DNA from: Tessaracoccus bendigoensis DSM 12906
GTDB taxonomy: Bacteria > Actinomycetota > Actinomycetes > Propionibacteriales > Propionibacteriaceae
NCBI RefSeq assembly: GCF_900141915.1
Contig: NZ_FQZG01000048.1
Coordinates: forward strand, 1-33,853
Reading direction: 5' to 3'
Length of the DNA stretch: 33,853 nucleotides
The position numbers and the translations under genes are program-made. The notes under the pieces were generated by a model. It saw nothing but the letters and a program-made list of their open reading frames with translations. It was not told the origin of the DNA and ran no database searches. Of this stretch, positions 25,371 to 33,853 are shown in pieces; position 1 is the stretch's first letter; every line of letters begins with the position of its first letter.

Positions 25371-28300
25371 ATGACCATCACGCCAACCGCCGAAGCGCTG
25401 CTGCCGGGGCGTGTGGTCGAGGTTCGGGGTGCGATGTGGGCGGTGACGGACGTGCACCAACAGGGCCTGAGCCGGTCCCCCGCCGACGAGACTGTCGCGG
25501 GCCTGCAGCACGTCGTCACGCTCCAGGCGTTGGGCGAGGACAACCTCGGCGACGAGTTGCGCGTCATCTGGGAGCTGGAGGTGGGCAATACGCTCGCGCC
25601 GGATCAAGGCCTTCCCGCCCGTATCAGCCCCGACGCCTTCGACGACCCGAACAAGCTCGGCGCATTCGTCGACGCCGCCCGGTGGGGCGCGGTCACCTCC
25701 GCCGACGACGACGCCTACCAGTCCCCGTTTCGCTCGGGAGCGAACGTCGAGGCGTACCAGCTCGAGCCACTCAGGCGCGCCCTCCAGGCCCCACGTGCCA
25801 ACCTGCTGCTCGCCGACGACGTTGGCCTCGGCAAGACCATCGAGGCTGGCCTGGTCATCCAGGAACTCCTGCTGCGGCACCGCGCCCGTTCGGTGGTGGT
25901 GGTGTGCCCGCCCAGCCTGTCGTTGAAGTGGCAGGACGAGATGCGGGACAAGTTCGGCCTCGATTTCGCCGTGGTCAACAGCGACCGCATGGCCGAGCTG
26001 CGTCGCAGCCACGGCCTGAACGCCAACCCGTTCCGCCTGTTTCCGCGCGTCATCGTCTCGATGGCTTGGCTGCGTTCGGCCCGCGCCCAGCGGCTGCTGC
26101 GCGAGATCTACGCCGACGTCGACGACTCCCATTCCGCCCGCCGTTTCGCGTTCGACGTCCTGGTGGTCGACGAGGCCCACCACGTCGCACCCTCCGCCCC
26201 AGCTCGCATCGGCCAATCCAGCCGTGGCTACGCCGTCGACAGCCAGCGCACCATCCACACCCGCGAACTGGCGGAGCGTTGCGAGCATCGCCTGTTCCTC
26301 AGCGCCACGCCGCACAACGGCCACAGCGAGTCGTTCACGGCACTGCTGGAGATGATCGACAACCGCCGATTCTCCCGCGGCGCGGACCTCGACGAGCACG
26401 CCCTGCGCGAGATCACCGTCCGCCGCCTGAAGTCCGAGATCACCTCGAAGAACTTCCCGACCCGCAGCATCAGGCAGCTCCCGTTCACTCCCGCCGACGA
26501 CGAGCAGGCCCACTTCCAACTGTTGGCCGACCTCCTTAGCGCCAGCAGACAGAAGAATGGCCCGGGCCAGGGCGACGACCTGGTGGGCATGCTGCTGAAG
26601 AAGCGTTTCCTGTCCTCCCCAGTCGCGTTCGGCCGGACGCTGGCAGCCTATGCCGAGACCCTGGCCCACCCGGGCCGCACGCTGGCCGCCTCCCTGTTCG
26701 ACGACGACGAGGTCCTCCGCGAGGTCCTCGGCAGCGAGGCCAGCGACGAGGAGGAAGGCCTCCGCGACCACCCCGAGTTCACCGCACTCAGCATGCGCGC
26801 CGCCACCAATCCCCTCTCCGCCGCCACGGCAGCCGACATCGACCGCCTCGTCGACTGGGGCCTGTCCTACGCCGCCCGTCCCGACTCCCGTCTGGCCGCC
26901 CTGATCTCCTTCCTCGACGGCGTGGTCCGTATCGGGCGCGACTGGTCGAACGAGCGCGTCGTCGTGTTCACCGAGTACGCGGACACCCTCGACTGGATCG
27001 TCGAGGTGCTGAGATCCAAGGGCTACGGCGACCGCCTCGCCGTCATCCAGGGCGCCACCGACGCCGACGAGCGCGAGCTGATCCGCCAACGTTTCACCGT
27101 CGACCCAGCCGACGACCCGCTCCGCGTGCTGGTCGCCACCGATTCCGCCGGCGAGGGCATCGACCTGCAGAACCACTGCCACCGCCTGGTCAACTTCGAC
27201 GTCCCGTTCAACCCGTCGCGGTTGGAGCAGCGGATCGGCCGCATCGACCGTTACGGCCAAACCGCCACCCCGGAGGTCTTCCATTTCGTCCCCGACGAGT
27301 CCTCCACCACGTTCGGCGCCGACATGGACTTCATGGCCCTGATCGCCCGCAAGGTCGGGCAGGTCGCGCATGACCTCGGCTCGGTCAACCAGGTCATCGA
27401 CCTGGACATCCAGCAGCACTTCTCCCCCGACAAGAACCGCAGCACCGTCGTCGACCAGCGCGCCGCCACCATCATCAACAAGACCCTGGCCGGCGGGCTG
27501 GAGCTGAACCGTCGACTCGACGAGCTCTCCCGCTCCTTCGACGCCAAGAAGCGGGACCTGCACCTCACCCCGGAGGCCACGCGTCGGGTCGTCGAGACGG
27601 CGCTGACCTTCGCCCGCCAGCCCGCGCTGGTCGAGATCGGCGACGACCGCACAAACGCACCCGTCTTCCGGGTCCCCCCGCTCGGGCCGCGCTGGCAGCA
27701 GTCCCTGGCCGGGCTCGCCACCAAACTCGACCCGGGCCGCCAGCGCCCGATCACATTCGATCCCGACGCGCTGATCGACCCCGACGACGGCACCACCAGA
27801 GCCGATCTGGTCGCCATCCACCTCGGCCACCCGCTGTTGCAGCGCTCGGCAAGGCTGCTCCGCAACGGCCTGGTAACGGTCGGCGCCGACGTGAACCGGG
27901 TGACAGCCGTCGTCATGGACGGCCTGGACAGCTCCTGCGTCGCCGCGGTCTCCCGGCTGGTGCTGGTGGGGCGTGGCGGGCTGCGCCTCCACGAGGAGGT
28001 CTTCGTCACCGGCCTTCGGATGCGCGCCCAGGACCTGGCGGAGGAGAAGGTGCAGATCCTGCTGGACCGTGCCCTCGACCCGGGCCGCCACACCCCCGCC
28101 ACCGCCGCCGTCCGCGCCCACCTGGCCGACCTGTGGAACGGCGACGGCGACGCCCAAAGCCGCCTCCACGAGCGCCTGACCGGGGCGATGCAGCGCCGGG
28201 CCGAGACCCGGCAGCGCCGCGTCGAGGACCTCCTCGATTCCCGCCGCGACGCCGATCTCACCCGCGCCACGGAGATCTTCACAGCCTTCCGACGCAATCT

Positions 28301-28559
28301 GACCGACTCCATCGCGAGGCTTCGCCGCGAGGAGGACGAGCAGCAAGACATGTTGCCGCTCGCCGACGACCAGCGCGCCCAGCGCACCCGGGACCTGCGC
28401 GTGATGGAGGCCCGCCTCGACTCCCTGGCCGACGAGGAGCGCCGCGAGCTGGGCCTGATCCGCGACCGTTACACCGACGTGCACCCCTACGTCTCCGCCG
28501 TCGCGCTGGTCTTCGCGCTGACCCCGGCCGACGCCGCCGCCTGGGGGCAGGCCCGATGA
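25371..28559 (+). CDS. drmD: DrmD-like SNF2-family helicase
   Basis: This 1062-residue SNF2-family ATPase has an N-terminal domain (LLPGRVVEVRGAMWAVTDV), Walker A ADDVGLGKT near 148-156, the DEAH box at 267-270 (VVDEAHH), motif III LFLSATPHNG near 310, and in the second RecA domain ATDSAGEGIDLQ and RIGRIDRYGQ near 590-630. A charged helical C-terminus follows. Domain order and the stretch FRSGANVEAYQLEPLRRALQ agree with DrmD, the helicase of class 1 DISARM. The ATG at 25371 is preferred over 25353 because AAGGAG lies 7-8 bases upstream. The stop overlaps the methylase start (ATGA), so both form one operon. Unlike its neighbours to the left, the gene is intact. Confidence 0.85.
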   Translation: MTITPTAEALLPGRVVEVRGAMWAVTDVHQQGLSRSPADETVAGLQHVVTLQALGEDNLGDELRVIWELEVGNTLAPDQGLPARISPDAFDDPNKLGAFVDAARWGAVTSADDDAYQSPFRSGANVEAYQLEPLRRALQAPRANLLLADDVGLGKTIEAGLVIQELLLRHRARSVVVVCPPSLSLKWQDEMRDKFGLDFAVVNSDRMAELRRSHGLNANPFRLFPRVIVSMAWLRSARAQRLLREIYADVDDSHSARRFAFDVLVVDEAHHVAPSAPARIGQSSRGYAVDSQRTIHTRELAERCEHRLFLSATPHNGHSESFTALLEMIDNRRFSRGADLDEHALREITVRRLKSEITSKNFPTRSIRQLPFTPADDEQAHFQLLADLLSASRQKNGPGQGDDLVGMLLKKRFLSSPVAFGRTLAAYAETLAHPGRTLAASLFDDDEVLREVLGSEASDEEEGLRDHPEFTALSMRAATNPLSAATAADIDRLVDWGLSYAARPDSRLAALISFLDGVVRIGRDWSNERVVVFTEYADTLDWIVEVLRSKGYGDRLAVIQGATDADERELIRQRFTVDPADDPLRVLVATDSAGEGIDLQNHCHRLVNFDVPFNPSRLEQRIGRIDRYGQTATPEVFHFVPDESSTTFGADMDFMALIARKVGQVAHDLGSVNQVIDLDIQQHFSPDKNRSTVVDQRAATIINKTLAGGLELNRRLDELSRSFDAKKRDLHLTPEATRRVVETALTFARQPALVEIGDDRTNAPVFRVPPLGPRWQQSLAGLATKLDPGRQRPITFDPDALIDPDDGTTRADLVAIHLGHPLLQRSARLLRNGLVTVGADVNRVTAVVMDGLDSSCVAAVSRLVLVGRGGLRLHEEVFVTGLRMRAQDLAEEKVQILLDRALDPGRHTPATAAVRAHLADLWNGDGDAQSRLHERLTGAMQRRAETRQRRVEDLLDSRRDADLTRATEIFTAFRRNLTDSIARLRREEDEQQDMLPLADDQRAQRTRDLRVMEARLDSLADEERRELGLIRDRYTDVHPYVSAVALVFALTPADAAAWGQAR

Positions 28560-31500
28560 GCCCCCGCCCCAACCCGCGCCCCCGCCGCCCCCAGGTCAGC
28601 CCTACCGAGCTGCACCGCCGCTGGCTGCAACTGGTCGACGTCGACGGCCCGTTCCTGTCCATCCCGGCACTGAGGCGGGTCTACCCGCAGGGCATCGCCA
28701 CGCCCGACGTCGCGCTGCTGGCCGAGCTGAAGACCGCCAAGCAGGCCTTCGAGCAGACCTGGGACGCCTGGTCCACCGGTGCCACCACCGCCGAGTCGTA
28801 CCGCAGCGCGCGCGACGAGTGGGTCGAGCTGGTGCTGCGCCGCACCTTCGGCTGGGGTCAGCACCTGACCACCGCCGACCCGCACGTCACCGTCTCCTCC
28901 CCCAACCAGCGGGTCCACACCACCAGCACCGGCGCATTCCGCCGCGGCGAGACCACGCACGCGCTGACCCTGGTGGTCGACCCGGTCCGCAGCCTGCGCG
29001 ACCTCGTCGACGACGGCTGGGCCGCCAACCACATCGACCGCATGGAGGCGCTGCTCCGCACCTCCGGCGTACCCGTTGGCGTGGTCACCGACGGCCGCTG
29101 GTGGGCGCTGGTCTCGGCGCAGCCGGGGATCGCGGTGGCCTCCGGGGTCGTCGACAGCCAGACCTGGGTGGAGGAGCCCGCCACGCGCGACGCGCTGGCC
29201 GCGCTGGTCTCCCCGATCCGGCTGGCGGGCGGCAGGCCCGAGGACCAGCTGCCCGCTATGTTCGCCGACTCGGTCACCGCAGCCGAGGAGATCACCGACG
29301 CGCTGGGCCGCCAGGTCAGGCGCGCCGTCGAGTTGCTGGTGCAGTCGTTCTCCGAGACCGCCGACGAGGCCCGCCGCCGCGGCGAGCCCGACCCGCTCCC
29401 CGAAGACCCCGCCGACGTCTACACCGCCGCGGTGACCGTCATGATGCAGGTGGTGTTCCTGTTGTTCGCCGAGGAGCGCGACCTGCTGCCGGAGAGTGCG
29501 CTGTTCAACTCCGCCTACGGCCTGACCGGCCAACTCGACCAACTCAGGCAGCGGGAACGCGACGAGTCGCCCGAGGCCCTCGACGCCACGTCCGCGCTGT
29601 GGCACCGCCTGCTCGCCACCGCCCGCGCCCTCCACGCGGGCGCAACGTTCGAGGACCTGCGCATCCCCGCCTACGGCGGCTCCCTGTTCGACCCCGACCG
29701 TTTCCCGTTCCTAACCGCGCTCACCCCGCGCGGCACGTTGGCGCTCGCCGTCGACGACCTGGTGATGATGCACGTCCTCGACGCGTCCAGATGGCCGACG
29801 TGCCCGGCGAGGGCCGCCGCCCCATCTCGTTTCGCGACATCGACGTCGAGCAGATCGGCTACATCTACGAGGGCCTGCTCGGCTACGACTGCCGCCTGGC
29901 CGATCAGACCGTCGTCGGGCTCATCGGCAGGTCCGGGCAGGAGCCCGAGATCCCCCTCGCAGTCCTGAAACACCTCGCCGCCCAGCACCCGGATGCCAGG
30001 AAGCTCGCTGCCGCAGTCATCGCGTGGGTCAAGGAGGACCAGCCCGGCAGCGTACCGCCCACCGCCAGCGCGCTCGCCAAGGCGCTGACCACCACCCCCG
30101 ACGATGCCGAGCTGGCACTCAGGGCCGTCACTTCCGACGACGCCCTCGCGGCCGGGCTGCGGTCCTGGCTCGGCGCCATCCGCCGCGATCTGCGCAACCG
30201 GCCCACGGTGTTCCCGGCGGGTGGGCTGCTCGTCGTCGAGACCCCATCCCGCAAGAACGCGGGCGCCCACTACACGCCGAAGGCCCTGGCCGAGGAGGTG
30301 GTCAGGCACGCGCTGGAGCCGCTCGTCTACGCGCCGGGCCCCTACCAGAGCGCCAACCGCGACGAGTGGCGGCTGATCTCGCCGGAGCAGATCCTCGACC
30401 TCAAGGTGGCCGACATCGCCTGCGGTTCGGGAGCGTTCCTGGTCTCCGCCGCACGCTATCTCGGCGCCCGGCTGGTGGAGGCGTGGCGTGAGGAAGGCGT
30501 CGCCACCCTTGGCGCGCATGAGCTGGAGACGAACGCGATTCGGCAGGTGGTGGCGCACTGCCTGTACGGGGCGGACATCAACCCGATGGCCATCGAGATG
30601 TGCAAGCTGTCGCTGTGGCTGGTCTCGCTGGACCCCCACCTACCGTTCAGTTTCGTCGACGACAAGCTGTTGGTCGGCAACTCGCTGCTCGGCGTCACCG
30701 ATCTGGCCCAGCTCGAGGCCCTGCACGTCGACGCCAGCCGCGCTCCCGCCAGCCAGGCGCTGTTCGACGTCACCACCGCCGGTTTCGGCACCACCCTCGA
30801 CGTGCACGGCACCATAGACCAGGCCATCAAGCTTCGGCGGAACCTAGCCACCGAGGTCGACGACACCAGCCCCATGCAGTCCGCAAGGGCCAAGGAACGC
30901 CAGCTCGAACGGCTGCACCAGACCATCGCCCGGCTGCGCGACGTCGCCGACGGCATCATCGCAGCCGGCCTTGCCCTCGACCGCAACGCCGGCAAGCCCA
31001 GCAAGCCGCTGGACGAGGCCTACGAGAACCTGCGCGTCGCCGTCAACGACGCCTACCCCAGCCACGGCGATGCCGACCGCAGCCTTCTCGATTCGATACT
31101 CCGGCGCGGACTCAGCCCCACAGTCGCCACCGGCTACGACCGCTGGCAGCCGCTCCATTGGGCCGTCGAGTTGCCCGACGTCTTCGAACCCACGCTGGGC
31201 CAACCCAAGGGAGGCTTCGACGCCATCATCGGCAACCCGCCGTTCCTGGGCGGCCAGAAGCTGACCGGCGCCATGGGCGACAACCTGCGCGAGTGGTTCG
31301 TCAACACCCTGGCTGGCGGCGCCCGGGGGAGCGCCGACCTGGTGGCCTACTTCTTCCTCCGCGCCTTCTCCCTGATCGGGCCACGCGGGACGCTCGGCCT
31401 GATCGCGACGAACACGCTCGCCCAGGGCGACACCCGCGAGGTCGGCCTGGACCAGATCGTCCGCGACGGCTTCACGATCACCCGCAGCATCCAGAGCCGC

Positions 31501-32583
31501 AAGTGGCCGGCCGCGAGCGCCAACCTCGAATACGCCGCGGTCTGGGGTACCAGGACCCTCGTCCCAGACACCATCCATCGGGTCTCCGACGACGTTCCCG
31601 TCACCCGCATCTCCACCCTTCTGGAACCCCAGGGCCGCGCCACCGGAGCCCCGGTCAGGCTGCCGGAGAACGAAGGCATCGCCTTCCAGGGTTGCATCGT
31701 CCTGGGGATGGGTTTCGTCCTCGACCCCGAGGAGGCCCAGAGTTGGATCGGCGAGGACCCCCGCAACGCCGAGGTCCTGTTCCCCTACCTGAACGGCGAG
31801 GACCTCAACTCCCGCCCCGACCAGTCCACCCCCCGCTGGGTCATTGACTTCAACAACCGCCCCGAGGACATCGCGTCCACCTACGCCCTGCCGTGGCAGC
31901 GATTACACGAGACCGTCCTCCCCGAGCGCGCACGGAACAACCGCAAGGTCTACCGCGACTACTGGTGGCAGTTCGGCGAGAAGCGCCCCGCGCTGCGGGA
32001 CGCCATCAAGGACCTCGGCCACGTGCTGGCCATCGCACGGGTAAGCAAGACAGTGATGCCAACTCGAATCCCGACCAACCAAGTGATGAGCGAGCAGATC
32101 GTGGTCTTCGCGACGGACTCGTTCGCACAGCAGGCGGTGCTGTCGTCGTCACTGCACCAACTCTGGGCGATCACATACGGCTCAACACTTGAGACCCGTG
32201 TGCGCTACACGCCGTCGGATGTGTTCGAGACGTTCCCGCGGCCGCCGGAGACGGCGGAGTTGGACGAGTTGGGTCGAACGTTGGATTCGGAGCGGCGAGA
32301 GCTGATGCTGCGCCGGGACTTGGGGTTGACTAAGTTGTACAACCTGGTCAACGACGAGTCGATCCGCTCGACATCGGATGCGGACGTGGCCAGGCTGCGT
32401 GGGCTCCACGAGGAACTGGACCACGCGGTGATGCGCGCCTACGGCTGGGCCGACGTCCCGCTGGACCACGGCTTCCACACCTACCGCCAGATGACCCGCT
32501 GGACGGTGAGCCCCACCGCCCGGGAAGAAGTCCTCGACTGCCTACTGGAAGAAAACCACCGCCGCGCCCACCCAAGCGGTTGA
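28556..32583 (+). pseudogene. drmMI: Eco57I-type adenine methylase (drmMI-like) with one frameshift
   Basis: The full product would be about 1340 residues. The N-terminal part (MSPRPNPRPRRPQVSP...) runs in one frame to MMHVLDAS at about 29787. The protein then continues in the next frame as MADVPGEGRRPISFRDIDVE and stays open to 32583. A single missing base near 29785-29790, next to TCCAG, restores one gene. The second part has SAM-binding motif I DIACGSGAFLVSA (near residue 620), YGADINPMAIEMCKLSLWL and catalytic IIGNPPFLGG (near residue 893), so it is an N6-adenine methylase of the Eco57I/DISARM type. ATG 28556 overlaps the helicase stop. An internal ATG at 29791 could allow separate translation of the catalytic half. 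The error could also be in the sequence. Confidence 0.82.
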
Positions 32584-32717
32584 GCCGGCACCGTATCCAG
32601 ATGGTTGAGCCAGCGCCGTATCCAGATGGTTGAGCCAGCGACCCGCGAGGAACGAGCGCGTCGCGTCGGTCGAAACCAATCGGGACCATCCTCGGGGAGC
32701 CAGACACGGTTTCGACC
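32578..32717. repeat. 25-bp tandem repeat and inverted repeat after the methylase
   Basis: Two 25-base units start at 32578 and 32603 (GGTTGAGCCnGCnCCGTATC...), followed by a third, longer unit 32628-32678 that ends GTCGAAACC like the element at 12366-12409. The TGA of the methylase (32581-32583) lies inside the first unit. Bases 32668-32677 and 32708-32717 form a perfect 10-base inverted repeat that could end transcription from both convergent genes. Confidence 0.65.
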
Positions 32718-32718
32718 A

Positions 32719-33853
32719 TCAGTCAGTTTCCGGCTGATCCTCCACCAGTGCATCGGCAAGGCTGCTGAGTCTTGCTGGCAGGTCAGGGTGATGTTTTCTG
32801 AGGCGTCGGAGCCGGTTGGCCGCGACTTGGCACTGCTCGGGAGTCCCAACCTCACGCAGCATGCCGAGCAGGTCCTCATCTGGCTGCCAGTCGCCATCCT
32901 CTCGATGATCAATGGCACTATGGACAAGGATCAGGTACGCCACATTGAAGAGGTGCTTCGCCAGTCCCGGCGCGGACTGCAGCAGTGCTGGGATCGCATC
33001 CCACTGGAGTTTCTCGATGAGCTCGTTGCCAAGGTCGGCAGCAATCTCCGCGTCGGCACGTGCGGCGTAGGCGGCCTCAACCCCGGCCGCTGCCGCCAAG
33101 ACCAGGAGACCACGATGCTGACGGATCATCGGACTATCCCCATAGCTGGCCAGGACTGCCAGTGCATCGCGGCTGCCCACGAGGTTAGGGTGTCGCAGTA
33201 GGTACCGCTCAGAGCTGTGCCAGTCCGTGGTCTGCAACCATTCCTCCAGTTGCTCGCGAAGCACGAAGATGGGCCCGACTCCCGCCAGGACGGCTGGGAG
33301 GCCGTCGCGCTCGATGTCGTCAAGGAGCCGCTCCAGCAAAGCCAATTCTCCCAGCTCTGGCTGTTGGAAGCACAGCAGTCGAAGGCCTGCTCGCACTTCA
33401 GGCTCGGTCAGTTGATGCAGGTGGTCCGACAGGAACTGCTCTCGCGCAGCCCACGCGCCGGCACGCAACCACTGATTCCCGAGGCCCATCAGGTCCTCAC
33501 CGGGCTGGAACAAGGTCCAACCTGGCAGCTTGGCCACGAACTCATCCGCCAGATCAGGGCGTTCTTCCAGGACCCAAGCGACCGTGCCCACAACGGACCG
33601 ACGGGACTCACCGGCCGCACGAGGATCATCCGACACCTGCTCACAAAGCAGGGAAGCCTCCGCCAGGTCCGAGACGACGGGGTCGCCCACGTCGTCCCTG
33701 CTCCCGGGCTGCTGCAAGAGCCAACGCACGCGGGCAAGACGCAGGTGAATCTCAGTACCGGACGTCAAGCCACTCCACGCGTCTTCAAACGCCTGTAGCG
33801 CACCGGTCCGGTCCCCCACCTCCGAAAGCCGGTTCGCCAAGTTGTTCAACGAC
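32719..33853 (-). CDS. TPR-like helical-repeat protein, 5' end outside window
   Basis: The frame is open through the right edge; the first visible residues, SLNNLANRLSEVGDRTGALQ, are a TPR unit of the kind (LxxxLSxxGxxxxAL) seen in long TPR arrays of NTPase- or CHAT-linked signalling and defence proteins. The remaining 350 or so residues are helical and leucine-rich (LLCFQQPELGELALLERLLD, HRGLLVLAAAAGVEAAYAAR) without a recognised catalytic motif. The visible part is probably the C-terminal section of a larger protein. The TTG at 33849 is likely internal. It converges on the methylase, with a repeat element between. Function cannot be assigned from this part. Confidence 0.65.
   Translation of the reverse strand, partial: SLNNLANRLSEVGDRTGALQAFEDAWSGLTSGTEIHLRLARVRWLLQQPGSRDDVGDPVVSDLAEASLLCEQVSDDPRAAGESRRSVVGTVAWVLEERPDLADEFVAKLPGWTLFQPGEDLMGLGNQWLRAGAWAAREQFLSDHLHQLTEPEVRAGLRLLCFQQPELGELALLERLLDDIERDGLPAVLAGVGPIFVLREQLEEWLQTTDWHSSERYLLRHPNLVGSRDALAVLASYGDSPMIRQHRGLLVLAAAAGVEAAYAARADAEIAADLGNELIEKLQWDAIPALLQSAPGLAKHLFNVAYLILVHSAIDHREDGDWQPDEDLLGMLREVGTPEQCQVAANRLRRLRKHHPDLPARLSSLADALVEDQPETD

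Noticed and set aside
25290-28484. 1064-codon minus-strand frame opposite the helicase
   Set aside because: It is an antisense shadow; the plus strand has all SNF2 motifs in order and a good ribosome-binding site.

Overview
This is a high-G+C window with the gene style of an Actinomycetota chromosome: many GTG starts, 4-base stop/start overlaps and start codons with little or no leader. The TGGTTGAGC...GTCGAAACC intergenic repeats suggest a Propionibacteriaceae-like organism, but that is an inference. The window mixes ordinary metabolic genes with a defence and mobile-element region in which many genes are broken.

Left end (1-2.7 kb): the 3' part of a transaldolase-family gene and an inositol-2-dehydrogenase-like gene (iolG) that ends at a terminator hairpin, then a hydantoin/Asp-Glu racemase-fold gene in which both expected catalytic cysteines are serine. 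A vapBC toxin-antitoxin pair (2.86-3.52 kb) lies between two direct copies of the 3' end of the next gene, jetC.

First defence block (3.7-11.1 kb, minus strand): read in transcription order, an AAA_21/OLD-like ATPase, a DUF4276 TOPRIM protein, then JetA (DUF3375), JetB (DUF4194) and JetC (MukB-like SMC ATPase). The last three are Wadjet plasmid-defence components. The fourth Wadjet gene, jetD, which supplies the TOPRIM nuclease, is absent from where it should follow jetC. A strong ribosome-binding site remains just after the jetC stop, and the repeated jetC end with vapBC between looks like the scar of jetD loss. Whether the upstream TOPRIM protein substitutes for JetD is the most interesting open question here.

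Middle (11.1-16 kb): a cytochrome P450, a CPL-type heavy-metal P-type ATPase, and an MFS exporter interrupted by one in-frame TAA. A long hairpin lies between the last two.

Decayed region (16-25.1 kb): two remnants of an NAD(P)-binding (SDR) gene with near-identical 3' ends in inverted orientation around a GNAT acetyltransferase, an array of 20-bp tandem repeats, a small membrane protein, a structured stem-loop region, a RhuM fragment and an intact AAA/DUF4143 ATPase. Then comes a segment bounded by two direct copies of a tRNA 3' end (about 20.69 and 25.03 kb). It holds an HTH gene with an amber codon, an AbiE-type antitoxin with a shortened toxin, a frameshifted SNF2 helicase remnant, a DUF262 gene with an abnormal end, IS3 transposase pieces and the C-terminal part of a large serine recombinase lying against the right-hand tRNA fragment. 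This is the layout of a degraded integrative element.

Second defence block (25.4-32.6 kb, plus strand): a complete DrmD-like SNF2 helicase overlapping by ATGA with an Eco57I-type adenine methylase (drmMI-like) that has a single-base frameshift. The other DISARM genes (drmA, drmB, drmC) are not in the window. The methylase stop lies in a 25-bp tandem repeat followed by an inverted repeat. A convergent TPR-like gene runs off the right edge.
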